Shown here piece by piece: positions 33,227 through 44,730 of a DNA stretch of 64,000 nucleotides. This DNA comes from Deroplatys truncata (Eukaryota; Arthropoda; Insecta; Mantodea; Mantidae). A program made the position numbers and the translations under genes. The stretch spans positions 216,585,498 through 216,649,497 of the forward strand of contig CM060978.1 of assembly GCA_030765065.1 (NCBI GenBank), read 5' to 3'. Position 1 is the first letter of the stretch. Every line of letters begins with the position of its first letter. The notes under the pieces are model-generated. The model saw nothing but the letters and a program-made list of their open reading frames with translations. It had not been told where the DNA came from and did no database searches.

Positions 33227-33690
33227 TCCATAAGTCGTGCCGATATAATGCGTAGATTTTATGTTGGTAAGGAAATACTAAACCGTCCTCTCCCCTTACC
33301 AGGTTCTAGCACTTTTAGTGTTTGTCTCCCCCCTTTTCGTTCGCTCCTGAGCCTGAAACCGACCTGTGCTCATGGGTTAATGTTTGAGTGGCAGACTTTT
33401 GACTTCAAACCAATACGAGACGGACTCATCCAAGGGCTGACGTGGAACTGTCGTTGCGAAGCCTGCATTCCAGCTACTCAGATGAAATCTCTACGTGCTC
33501 CTCCCCTTTCGCCGCCCATCAAGGCCTGACTTTTGTTCGTAGGCTAATGCGTATGTGTCGGACTTGAATTCAACCCAATAAGAAATTGACTGGTGTGGAA
33601 CAACAGCCAATTGCTGTTATTCTGCCAACATTAAAAATAAAGCACTATAGGAAAGCAAAAGCACCATCACCTTTGCGTACATTCGACTGT
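33227..33690 (+). repeat. Interspersed repeat Y, copy 1
   Basis: Matches 51249-51430 over its left half (AATACTAAACCG, TCTCCTGAGCCTGAA) and 52225-52500 over its right half (CTCCTCCCCTTTCGCCGC, AAAAACACTATAGGAAA-like). Each right half contains two diverged units built on TTCATGGGYTAATG followed by TTCAAACCAATAAGAGATTG. The paired CCAAT and ATTGG in each unit resemble promoter CCAAT boxes, suggesting an LTR-like or promoter-bearing element. The type is unknown. Confidence 0.55.
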
Positions 33691-35413
33691 ACATACAATG
33701 TTATCACGATATACATTCACTAATATTAATTATAAAATATACATTCTAAAATAACTAATGGAGTTTGTTTTTAAGAAACATCAGCGTTTATAGGTGATTT
33801 CCCAAATACAGTATTTTGGAAAATTGTTTTACAAAAATAGTTGTAGCTCCGGGTTACGAAAAAAGTTTGATATATATCAGAAAAGAAAGCTAGCTATGTG
33901 CACCTCCGTTTTTTTTTTTGGTTCAAATAATAGCAGCATTGGATCCTTGAGTCCCCGAAGAAACTAAGGGTGTTAGCTGTTTTATGTGCCTGTGTGATGC
34001 CCTGTTTATAATAATATAATGACTTGTGTTTACCTATATTTTGATTGCCTGTCGTTGCAGCTTCGTTGGAGAATATAGTACGATTGCATGACTTATAAAA
34101 CTATCCGTACTAGTCGGTCACGACATGAGTGCGCTTGGAGGAGGGCGCCACTTTTTGTTGACAAAAACAACGTTTGGGATGAGAGGGAAGTGAGGGGTAA
34201 GGCGATAGGGGAATGTACAATTGCACAATGAAACCCATACTACATTTTTGCAGTCCTCAACCTCGCTAGCAAATGCAACTCGGAACTGCGGATGTTTCCT
34301 TTGCCTACTGTCCTTCCAATGCCACGCCCACTTGTTCTGTTGCTGTTTATTTTCTCTCCCCACCGATCCCATTCGTATCGTGGCCGATTAATATGTGTGC
34401 TGTTGATATATGTTAAATATCGTTTGATGTGCGCTTCCGATATTGCTTTTGTTAAATGAGAAAATCATGCTCTTACTTTATGTTTACCCATAAAGGATTT
34501 TGTAATGATAAGCATTATCATTATATAAGCAAGAATATATTTTTTTAAATTATTTTAGAATACAGAAAAAGTTATTATTCCCTAAAATACTGTCTTCTTC
34601 AACCGCCCCCACCCCGTTCTAGATATTTAGGAGAAAATATATTTCACTCTCTTAATGTGTACCAAAACAAACTTAATATCACATTATTTTGTAAAAAACA
34701 GTATCATAATAGAACATATTTCCCCTCGTTTAATGCCGTATCTAGTAATGCAGGGAGTCTGAAAAACACTGGAGCTAAGAAACATTTTAGAAACCTAATC
34801 CAAGAGTTAAAATAATTATTATAATGTTTTTTATTATTAAACATAGCATTGGTCCATTATAGACATGTTTCGAATATCAAATATTTGAAAGTAAATATTA
34901 ACCAGGTGTGACATTTAGTTATTTGTTGCCAATGAATTAATCGTCAGAGATCGTTAATGAAAAAAAAGTTGAGAAAGGGACCATTTTCATTATTTTTCAG
35001 CTCCATTCATTTTCAGGATTCCGCTACAGTTTTGTTCCGCATTTGGAAACACAGCTTCGTTTATTGTATTAATAAACTACCTTGTACTCTGACATTCTGA
35101 ATAAGTAGGAACCGCTATAAAATATTGAGTTTATTACTGTTCCCGCTGAGTTGGTAATAAGGCGATGTTTATTTGCTCCTAATGTGAGCTACCTGTCTAT
35201 ACTTATGTATGTCTCTGATCTGATTTCGTAGGTAGACATTAAATAGGCATTCACGATTCATAACTTTGAATTTATAACCATTTCAAAGTTATGGTAGCAA
35301 TATATTTAAACAAAAGCTTTTTAAAGCTAATTTATTGCAAAACCACACTTCTGGAAAACTACGGTTCATTTTGAGACAAGGTAGAATCTTATTTTGTGTT
35401 TATTTGACACATA
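33691..35413. other. Unassigned interval
   Basis: Mostly AT-rich. A more GC-balanced patch at 34100-34380 contains an 84-codon minus-strand frame (34372-34118) that I do not recognise. No repeat partner was seen. Confidence 0.3.
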
Positions 35414-35680
35414 CTAGAAGGCGTAGGCATTTGTAAGCATTAAAGCCAGGACGAAAGAAATTGAGGTTGAACTGTTACTGGACTTTATGCAGTGACGTCG
35501 CAGGCTAGAAAACACCCCATCCCTCGCAAAGTTTATAGGCAGTGTGTAGACAGCACTCGCTAGAGCGTGTTTACTTGCCCGTAAATGGCCTCTGTTATTC
35601 ACATTCTTTGTATTGATATAATGGTTTGAGTACAGATAGCTTGAAGACAACTGTAAGCGCTTCTATGCCTGCATTTTGGT
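35414..35680 (+). repeat. Interspersed repeat X, copy 2
   Basis: Aligns with 19328-19600 through the blocks listed there. It ends at the TA flank of Tc1-like copy 2, which may have inserted into or next to it. Confidence 0.55.
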
Positions 35681-35688
35681 GAGACATA

Positions 35689-36897
35689 CACTATGTGATC
35701 AAAAGTATCCGGACACCGCCACAAACATACGTTTTTCATCTTAGGTACATTTTGTGCTGCCACCTACTGCCTGGTTCTCATTATCCGCGACCTCAGTAGT
35801 CATTAGACATGTGAAACAGCAGAATGGGGTGCTCCGTGGAACTCATGGGCTTCGAACGTAGTCAGGTGATTGGGTGTCACTTGTGTCAGAAGTCTGTACG
35901 CGAGATTTCCACACTCCTAAACATCCCTAGGCCCACTGTTTCTGATGTGATAGTGAAGTGAAAACGTGAAGGGACATGTACAGCGCAAAAGCGTATAGGC
36001 CGACCTCGTCTGTTGAGTGACAGAGACCGCCGACATTTGAGGGTCGTAAAGAGTAAAAGCAGACATCTATCCAGACCATCACACAGGAATTCCAAACTGC
36101 ATCAGGATCCACTCCAAGTACTATGACAGTTAGGCGTGAGGTGAGAAACCTTGGATCCCGTGGTCGAGCGGCTGCTCATAAACCACACATCACGCAGGAA
36201 AATGCCAAACGACGCCTCGCTTGGTATAAGGGGCGTCAACATTACAGGATTGAACAGTGGCAAAACGTTGTGTGGAGTGACGAATCACGGCACACAATGT
36301 GGCAGGGTGTGGGTATGACGAATGCCTGGTGAACGTCATCTGCCAGCGTGTGTAGTGCCAACAGTGAAATTCGGAGGTGGTGGTGTTATGGTGTGGTCGT
36401 GTTTTTCCTGGAGGGGGCTTGCACCCCTTGTTGGCACGATCACAGCGCAGACCTACATTGATATTTTAAGCACCTTCGGGCTTCCCACTGTTGAAGAGGA
36501 ATTTGGGGATGGCGATTGCATGTTTCAACACGATACTGCACGGGCTGTGGCGGTGTGGTTACACGACAATAACACCCCTGTAATGGACTGGCCTGCACAG
36601 AGTCCTGACTTGAATCCTATAGAACACCTTTGGGATGTTTTGGAACGCCGACTCGTGCCAGGCCTCACCGACCTACATCGATACCTCTCCTCAGTTCCGC
36701 ACTCCGTGAAGAATGGGCTGCCATTCCCCAAGAAAACTTCGAGCACCTGATTGAAAGTATGCCTGCGAGAGTGAGCGCTGTCATCAAGGCTAAAGGTGGG
36801 CCAACACTATATTGACTTCCAGCATTACCGATGGAGGGCGCCACCAACTTGTATGTCATTTTTAGCCAGGTGTCCGGATACTTTTGATCACGTAATG
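35689..36897 (+). mobile_element. Tc1-like DNA transposon, family A, copy 2
   Basis: Inverted ends CACTATGTGATCAAAAGTAT and the complement at the right are flanked by TA at 35687-35688 and 36898-36899. The length is 1209 bp. Noncoding parts upstream and downstream of the transposase match copies 1, 3 and 4. Confidence 0.9.
35824..36815 (+). pseudogene. Tc1-like transposase, family A, broken
   Basis: Starts MGCSVEL, as in the other copies. A stop replaces a conserved Trp in the DNA-binding domain (VIVK-stop-KREG, about 35959-35961). A frameshift near 36060 leads to MTVRREVRNLGS and VVWSDESRHT, which carries the first catalytic Asp. Another frameshift near 36320 leads to [28 protein letters not shown] (second Asp) and [12 protein letters not shown] (catalytic Glu). 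The segment after FQHD lacks several residues found in copy 3 (APVHT region), so the D-to-E distance is shortened. It is inactive. Confidence 0.85.
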
Positions 36898-36988
36898 TAT
36901 TCATTGTTTTATCATGTGCAGGCAAAATGTAGCTTAATTTACAAGCTGAGTAAAACACATTGTAAGTTGCTGATAAGAATTTGATACT

Positions 36989-37217
36989 ATGGCTATTTTT
37001 TTTTTTTTTGTCTTTTGTTTTTGTTTTTATGTTCCCTTGTGTTACAGAGTTAATCTTACTGTGCTTTTACTGTTTTCGTTACCGCTTATTATGCAATTAC
37101 ACAACACACCGACACACACACTCAAACACCCATGCCGGGACTCGAGCCCGCGACCCTCAGCTTGGCGTAGTACCGGAGCTATACCCTCCAGCGACCACGG
37201 CTACGAGGGCCGGTTCT
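36989..37217 (-). repeat. tRNA-derived SINE, type 1, copy 2
   Basis: The minus-strand head GTAGCCGTGGTCGCTGGAGG and B-box GGTCGCGGGCTCGAGTCCC (about 37137-37155) match copy 1 at 18391-18567. The long T-rich stretch 36989-37028 is the A-rich tail on the minus strand. Confidence 0.7.
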
Positions 37218-38060
37218 AGTGGTCATATAAAAATATAATGCCAATCAGAATGAGTGTTGCTCCCTCTATGGTTTTATTCGTGGCTCTAGGACTTTTTCAA
37301 AAGAATCTTTCGATATTTATTTACACCGGGCTTTATTTCATTTATCAAATGGGAAACTCAGAATGCTCTTCAATCCTGTTCCGTTCCGTTCCATTCTAGT
37401 AGCATTTTAGAATATTTGCTTTATTGATCATCGGTTTTGTTGCACTACTGTAGTTAATGCACTGTCAGTACATTTTGCATAAAGGTAGTTCAACACTGCA
37501 AAATCAGAAAATGATATTTGTTTTTATTGTTCACTTGCATACTTTCTCTACTTGTTGGGTCATTTCGTTAACTTGGAACTTTTAACACACACTATTGTTT
37601 TGTATATTGATCTGAAGGAAGCAAAGAAATCAAACACAACAATCGAAATGATGTAAGTGCTAAGTACGAGGGTTCATTTACTATGTTTGATTGTAACTTT
37701 AGATGATAATTATATCCAAAATCGAAGAAAATGATACGAAAGTATTTCCCAACTTCCCTCTCTATCTTAAATTGAAAGTTACAATTTTCGCTAAATTTTA
37801 GTTTAGTGATTAAAAATTAAATTTGTAATTCATTCAATCCAAAAGATAAATCTACAATTTCTTTACTTTGTAGAGCATTTTATTGAAAATGGTCTAAATT
37901 ACACGTTTTAATGAGAAATGAATCAGAAAAAAAATTCTACTTGGCGTGACATGTGAAATGGGGAAGGGGAATTAGGTAAAACGTGACAGACTTGGACATG
38001 GTGAGGGAGGTTAAAAAGTGTTAAAATAGCCTAATCTATTAAATGAACTTTCACTAACAA
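37218..38060. other. Unassigned interval
   Basis: AT-rich. No supported gene or repeat. Confidence 0.3.
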
Positions 38061-38855
38061 TTTTTACTTTCTCCACCACATATAGTAAGCAGGGGAAGTA
38101 TTGTATTCCACCCAAAAATTCGATACCGAGATTTTTGGAAACATGTTCGTGTGTGTGTGTGTCTGTGAACAGCATAACTCCGAAACGAACAGTCGGATAA
38201 ACACCAAACCTGGTGTTTAGGTTCAGTATCTTTCAGAGATGTGACACGAAGGTTTTCAAGAAAATCCCTCCACCTCAGATTACCCTTTACATGGAATATT
38301 TTTCGAAAATTTTAATTTTCTCAAAAACGGCTCTAACGCTTTTGATTAAATATCATATGTTTAAGATATTTTTATGACAAATGAAATGTATATCTCGAAT
38401 TTTCTGGCAATGTCTCCAAAAGTATTCTTCATTGTGAACGACTTTTGCATAACTGGTAAACCCTAAGAGATAGACAAACTTTTACTACACAAAAATGTAG
38501 ATCGCGTTAAAATACACAATTTATGTCATATACATTTTTTTGTTGAGTGAACCATTTTCGAGATATTGCTTGTTATTCCCTTAAATTTTCCAATACTTAT
38601 ACTTCTTCTCGAATTCGTTATTCATTTTTTTTGTCAGGGTAATGCAAAGAGAATGGAATACTCCACATAGCAACGAGCTCTTAAAATATTTGACTATCGC
38701 TTAAAACCTACCAATTCCCCTTGCACCTACAAGAAAATTAGCAATAACGTTAACATCTCGATATCTGGAATAACATGAAGCATATGGAGAATAAACGTTT
38801 GTAAAAATAGTTTGTACAAGAGTAGAGAAATTCATGTGAGTGTAACACATCAGAT
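38061..38855 (+). repeat. HLR copy 11
   Basis: Nearly full length. A deletion of about 50 bp after ATACCGAGATTT removes the CACCGGAAATATATG block. The 3' hairpin ATGTGAGTGTAACACAT is intact at about 38833-38849. Confidence 0.9.
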
Positions 38856-38861
38856 ATTTTT

Positions 38862-40780
38862 TCTTCCAGAAGCAGCTGTCGAACAGCTTTATTGGTACAG
38901 ATGCAGCTCACGATTTCCATGCCTCTTCCAAAGCAACTTACACTTTAAGTAAATTTTCAACTTTAAACACGTGTTGCATTTGTGCCGAAATTACACCAGA
39001 GGTGTAATCCAGGAGGTAATCGGAAGAGGCTTGCAGTGTGCGAAGGCATTCCTTTTCTTACCTAATATTTATTAGACCAAGGATAATCAACATGTGTACC
39101 ACAGTGAAGAAAGTTGATGACGGTAGCTATACCGGCGGATATTACAAAGTGTGAAGAGTCCGTGCAGTATTTAAGTAGTGCAATTAGAAAGCAACTGGCG
39201 GAAACGGGTTTCCCAACCCCCGGTAAGATAGCATCGTTATACAGCATGAGGAAGTCTGGCACACAATGGTACCACCTACTTCATTAACATCATTGTTACT
39301 GCACATGAGCAAAAACAATAACACTTTAAAATGAATTACTATTGGTACAATAGGGTTTCTCAATGTCTGGCACGAAAACAACAGGAGTTACAATAGGTTG
39401 AATTAAATTGCTTGCACACATGTGCAAATTAGTTCTATTTGAAATTAGCTTTTATATATATATATATATACCTTTTTATTTATTTCTTTTTATCCATGAG
39501 TTGTAAGACTCTGCTTGGTTAAATTTCCTCGTACTTATTTAAGGTTTATCACGTTTTATTTCTAAGTACTCGTGATATTTTCTTTTCATAATTAATTAAT
39601 TAAAGTCAGCTATGAATATGTGCTTCCTACGGTGTCTTATTTACCACAATCATGCATTTTCTCGCTCCTTTAACTTTTAGAACGCGATGCAGTTTTGTAC
39701 CAATTTGTATGCAATATTAAACCCACCTCTAGTATTGACTTTAAAACCAGCATACCGATATAGCTTTTACTTACTTTCATTTTACTCAGCTCAAAACACT
39801 TTAGAATTAAAAATCGCTTTGATCGTAAAACAAAGAAAAAACCAGAAGATATGTTCACTTCCGTAATTGATCGAATAGTAGTGTGAGTGTTCCGTTTTCA
39901 CTGTCACTTCGGTTTGATTTTCTTGCGCGAAACGTTGTAATGGAATATGAGTTCCCTCCGCTTCACTTACTGGCGTGTCGAACGCTGGACTTCTCTTCTC
40001 TGGCATGCCGAGTAGCATTCACTCTCCGTCATAACCAGGCCTCGGTGCAGGGTCCCGAGACGCATGAAGTCAGGAGCACACAAATCACTGTTGTTTATGT
40101 GCTCCTAACTAATGGCAGGTAACGTGTGCAGGCAGTCCTTGCCTCAACCTATAAACATCTAGTCACAGTAGGGCACAAAATAAACGTCACATTTTGCAGT
40201 GCGTATCGAGTACAGAAACTAATAGCCTAACATAACAATGTTGCATGATTGTACCTGTTTTAACTTTCTGAAATAGCCATTTTCCACGACAGAAAAAAGT
40301 GCAAACAATGTACACATCACAAAATGGATTTCTTCCAACTTCATTGTACCATATACATAAATATTTAAAATAAATAAATAAATACATAAAGTAATAACCC
40401 AATTAATGCAAATGAATACAATACACTTCTTTACATGTCATTGCAGCGAATTACAAGGTGCATACGCAATGTATCAAATAAAAACATCTCCTATTTTCAC
40501 TTAAAATGAATTTATAGCTAGAAAAACTTCGTTCTTCGTCACACGACGGGACAGGTGCATAACTAAAGATTGGGGTATCACACGAAACAAATTTTGTGGA
40601 TTTGTATTCATTGTTTGAATCCAATAAAACGTCCTTAATGGCACACATATTTGCAAAGCCAAAAGGACATTTTTTAATTTGGCGTTCACACTTGCAATGC
40701 ACGGCCCACAGTAGCTGCTTCACAGTACCTACCCACGTTTTTTACTCGCCATCTGAAAGTTTCTGCATAATATATGCCTT
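38862..40780. other. Unassigned interval
   Basis: Contains an (AT)n run at about 39450-39471 and a CpG-richer patch at 39880-40110 with a 79-codon plus frame (39883-40122). I recognise nothing else. Confidence 0.3.
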
Positions 40781-40782
40781 TA

Positions 40783-40810
40783 TTTTTACTTTTTCTACTA
40801 CGTATAGTAG
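40783..40810 (+). repeat. HLR 5'-terminus fragment
   Basis: TTTTTACTTTTTCTACTACG followed by TATAGTAG is the first 28 bp of HLR with nothing of the rest. It could be a deletion scar or the shared end of an abortive insertion. Confidence 0.5.
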
Positions 40811-41666
40811 AGTATGTGTCAGTTTTGCACAGAATGGCTTTCATAAACTATATAAACCATTATCCACTACACAGAAACACAGTGTTATTTCTGGAGCGAG
40901 AGTTTCCAAATAGACGTAATTTAATTCTGGTTTAATTCTCGCGTTTTAATTACTAGCATTATAGTCTCGTTGCATAATATACTATTAAATCACTAAAAAC
41001 TCAACTTAACCTAAAGGCTGCGCACATATCTTTCCTCTCACACAGCGTTAAAGAATTATTCCTTAGCAGCTTCAGATAAGTGTGCAGATGGTCGTGCCTG
41101 GAGTAATAAAAATACTGTATAATACAGTAATCTTCACAACAACAATGATCGCCATCGTGCATAACCACCAGGCGACATGTCTTTATGTCTGATGACAGTG
41201 GAATAATCGTGGCTAACTTAGCCGAATTTAAACCTAGAGATGACACTTTTTTCTCAAGACACTGGGGACCTGCTCAACATCTCATTTTCTACCTGGCGGA
41301 GAGGACTGTGTTGCAAACAACCGGTAAGTTCACGGGCATCTAACATTTGCTCTACCCATGGGTGAATCAACACAAAAACCAGGGACAGACTTTTTCGGCA
41401 ACAATCGAAAAAAATGATTTCAGTACATTGGAATCTCCAATAAAAGGACGACCAAGCAGATGCAACAGAATCAGATGAGAATCACTTACCGCAATTGCCA
41501 TCTAATCAAGAGATCGATTAATTTTAAAAACTGTTACACATATTAATAAAAACATCACAATTCTGGCATAAAATATTATACTTTTGTTTCCTTACTTTCG
41601 TGAAATCCGTTGATAAAGAATATTTAATATTATTTGTGCCTTATTTTGCAAGTATGAATGCACTTA
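40811..41666. other. Unassigned interval
   Basis: No gene or repeat that I can support. Confidence 0.3.
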
Positions 41667-41898
41667 TTACTTTCTCTACTACGTATAGTAATCTGGGATG
41701 AGGGATTTTCTTGAAAACCTTCGTGTCGCATCTCTGGAAGGTGCTGAACTTAAATACCAAGTTTGGTGTTTATCCAACTGTTCGTTTCTGAGTTATGCTG
41801 TTCACAGACAGACACACACACGGACATGTTTCCAAAAATGCTTTTTTTGGATTCAGGGGACGCAAAACATATACTATACGTAGTAGAGAAAGTAAAAA
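41667..41898 (-). repeat. HLR copy 13, fold-back mini-form
   Basis: The interior is the 5' quarter of HLR in minus orientation. Its right edge is the normal 5' terminus, but the left edge is a second, inverted 5' terminus (ACTTTCTCTACTACGTATAG at 41669-41688). The 232-bp unit therefore has 23-bp near-perfect inverted ends. Compared with full copies, the block between the TTTTGGATTCAGGG region and the right terminus is also deleted. Confidence 0.8.
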
Positions 41899-42364
41899 TA
41901 CATCGGGAAATGTGAAGAAGATAAGCCCTTCACCTCTTAATGCCTGTGAGTGTTGTGTACCTACACACTTCAAGTAGTGAGGACGCTACGTCCCTGTGCC
42001 TACCAAGTGTGCGAGGTCAACATTGGGTGACAATGAGGAGAAGGTGAAAGAAGATTGAACGGATTGGACATCAGTTTGGTTAGCAGCATAAACTGATAAA
42101 GGACAATGGGATGCTGTAGTTGCAAAATACATCAAAGTTAAAACATATTTAAATCATGCGATGTTTAGAAGCGCAGATTACACCATAATCTGCAATGAGT
42201 AGAATAAGGAATGTTACCACCAATTAATTGGAAATTCTGCTAAGCAAAGAGCGCAATAGAGCATTCTGGAATTCTCGAGGAAGATCACTCTATAAGTAAT
42301 CACGGTACGTAATTGTTATGTTCGCAAAAACAGACATAAACCTTTAACCGTTTTTGTCTACCCT

Positions 42365-42955
42365 TGCTTACCGAGCGGGATGGCTCAGGCGGTGACGTCT
42401 GTAGCCCGCATTCAGGAGGTCCCGGGATCGATCCCCGGAGACCGCCCACTCTTACCCATAGGGTTTTCCTGGGTCGTCAGGGTATAATGGGGCATCTTTC
42501 ATCCCTCGAATTTCCTGTCCCTCCATTTCGTTCCATTGTTCTTTCATCCTATTGATCTTTTTCAGGATCGAAAGTGTCGGCGATGGTGTTTCGGTGTGGC
42601 GTGGCAGAGAAAAAGGATGCTCTTTGTGACTCTCTCTCTATCACTCGGCATTCGGCTGGCTGCCGGGGCATTCGAAACTCTTTGAGGGGCATTGGACTCC
42701 CCAGTCTGTCTGTCCGTCTACTGAGGTGTTTCTATCTGGAAGTTTAAGGACCCTGTCATTGCTGTGTCGTCGCTTCTGGTTCCGGACGCCCGTGTCTCCT
42801 CTCGCCTCATCCTTCCTCCCGGGGATGACCTCTCATGGGGCGTAGATACAATATCCACTCTGGATCGGTGGCGAGTCCCCTCCGTAGCCAATCCTAGCCT
42901 ACCCTATCCTACTCTTGCTTCATATCGTGCAACACTGAATGGACGAGAAGTCAAC
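42365..42955 (+). repeat. tRNA-derived SINE, type 3-like, long
   Basis: The head GCGGGATGGCTCAGGCGGTGA has the A-box and the B-box is at about 42418-42436 (GGTCCCGGGATCGATCCCCG). Then come CCGCCCACTCTTACCCATAG and GGTTTTCCTGGGTCG, which parallel the copy at 27440-27947. The right border is uncertain. Confidence 0.6.
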
Positions 42956-43944
42956 ACCGGCATGCCTTGTTTTCTGGTCAAGAATTGTATTATGGTGTGT
43001 TTTAGCAGAAATACCGTATTTACGACGCTCACGTTCTGGATAAACTATACCTTTGAGTTTTCGTTCGTTTGGTTGTTCTTTGACTGGGTACTTACATTCA
43101 AACTTGAACGCAAAATTTGAATTTGTTGAGGACTGCGTAGAGCTAGATATTAACAAGATCTAACGGTTTTGCAATATTTCGAAGATTTCTCTCAGCTGAC
43201 ATTTGCAAGAAAGTAGTTCAAATGCCGGTTACAAATGTTCGACATGTGTACCTATAATAACGGCATTCAATTCTATGTTGCTTCATTTCTGTACTGCACC
43301 CTACTTTCTCGTTCAAGTTCTCTGATGTTTTAAAAGTAATTGAGGTGGTAGGCATTATCGTATCGTCTCTATACGAGTTTTAGGGTATAATTCTTCAATA
43401 TTTACTTTTATTGGTTGATTATTGTTTTCTTATTTTTTTCTTTTTTGCAGTTGTATAAACCTGATCAAACTTGATTGGACCTTAATCTATAGTAAGAATC
43501 ACCTAATCACGATATGCGTCTCAATGATAATCGAGCGCTGGTCGGATTAGACAACAAATCTTCGTTCACTACTTTGTTGTGATACATTTATCAGTTTATT
43601 CGCATAAAAAATAAATTTTTTGTTAGATTCCTCGGATAAATAAATATTTTAACAATATGAAACAAGATGTACTAATGGATAGGACAATAGGATGCCCATT
43701 TATCGTCCCTTAGTGTCAAGAAAAAACCTTATTCCATTCTCTGGTAGAGGCTATAGCTACAACGAATGATTTAAATTAACTTGTTTAAAATTTATTATAT
43801 AATCTTAGTTCTGTCAATAGAGTTCAGTAGGTTATGTATGCAGTATGAAATAATACGTTTGAATTGTAACTAATTCTATAAATATAGAGATTTAACTTTA
43901 TCAAGTTAAAGAATACATAAACTTCTTTAGTTTAAATCAAGAAT
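42956..43944. other. Unassigned interval
   Basis: AT-rich. No supported gene or repeat. Confidence 0.3.
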
Positions 43945-44730
43945 ATTACTTTCTCAACTACGTATAATAATTAGGGGAAGTATTGTATTCCATCCAAAAC
44001 TTCGATACCGAGATTTCACCGGAAATATATGTTTTGAGACCCCCTGAATCCATAAAAAGCATTTTTGGAAACATGTCCGTGTATGTGTGTCTGTGAACAG
44101 CATAACTCAGAAACGAACAGTCGGATAAACACCAAACTTGGTATTTAGGTTCAGTATCTTCCAGAGATGCGACACGAAGGTTTTCAAGAAAATCCCCCCA
44201 CCCCAGATTACCCTTTACATGGAACATTTTTCGAAAATTTCAATTTTCTCAAAAATGGCTCTAACGATTTTGATTAAAACATCATATGTTTAAGATATTT
44301 TCATGACAAATAAAATGTATATCTTGAATTTTCTGGGAATGTCTCCAAAAGTATTCTTCATTGTGAACGACTTTTTGCATAATGGTAAACCATCAGAGAT
44401 AGACTAAATTTTACTACACAAAAAATGTAGATCGCATTAAAATACACAATTTATGTCATATACATTTTGTTTTGAGTGATCCATTTTCGAGATATTGCTT
44501 GTTATTCCCTTAAATTTTCCAATACTTATACTTTTTCTCAAATTCGTTATTCATTTTTGTTTGTCCTGGTAATGCAAAGAGAATGGAATACTGCACATAG
44601 CAACCAGCTCTTAAAATATTTGACTATCGCTTAAAGCCTAGATTAACATGAAGTATATGGAGAACAAGCGTTTGTAAAAATAGTTTGTACAAGAGTAGAA
44701 AAAGGCATGTGAGTGTAATACATCAGATTT
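43945..44730 (+). repeat. HLR copy 14
   Basis: A full-length frame from ATTACTTTCTCAACTACG to CATCAGATTT. It lacks about 70 bp before the 3' end (the CCAATTCCCCTTGCATCTAC block). The microsatellite is reduced to GTGTATGTGTGTC. Confidence 0.9.

Noticed and set aside
41667-41898. Independent MITE family unrelated to HLR
   Set aside because: Interior and both ends match HLR sequence, so it is a rearranged HLR copy.
43958-44227. Recurrent minus-strand frame starting MFHVKGNLGWGDFLENLRVASLEDTE, seen in many HLR copies
   Set aside because: It recurs because the copies are similar. The reading frame after the microsatellite changes with array length, and copies end at different places, so I see no sign of a selected protein.
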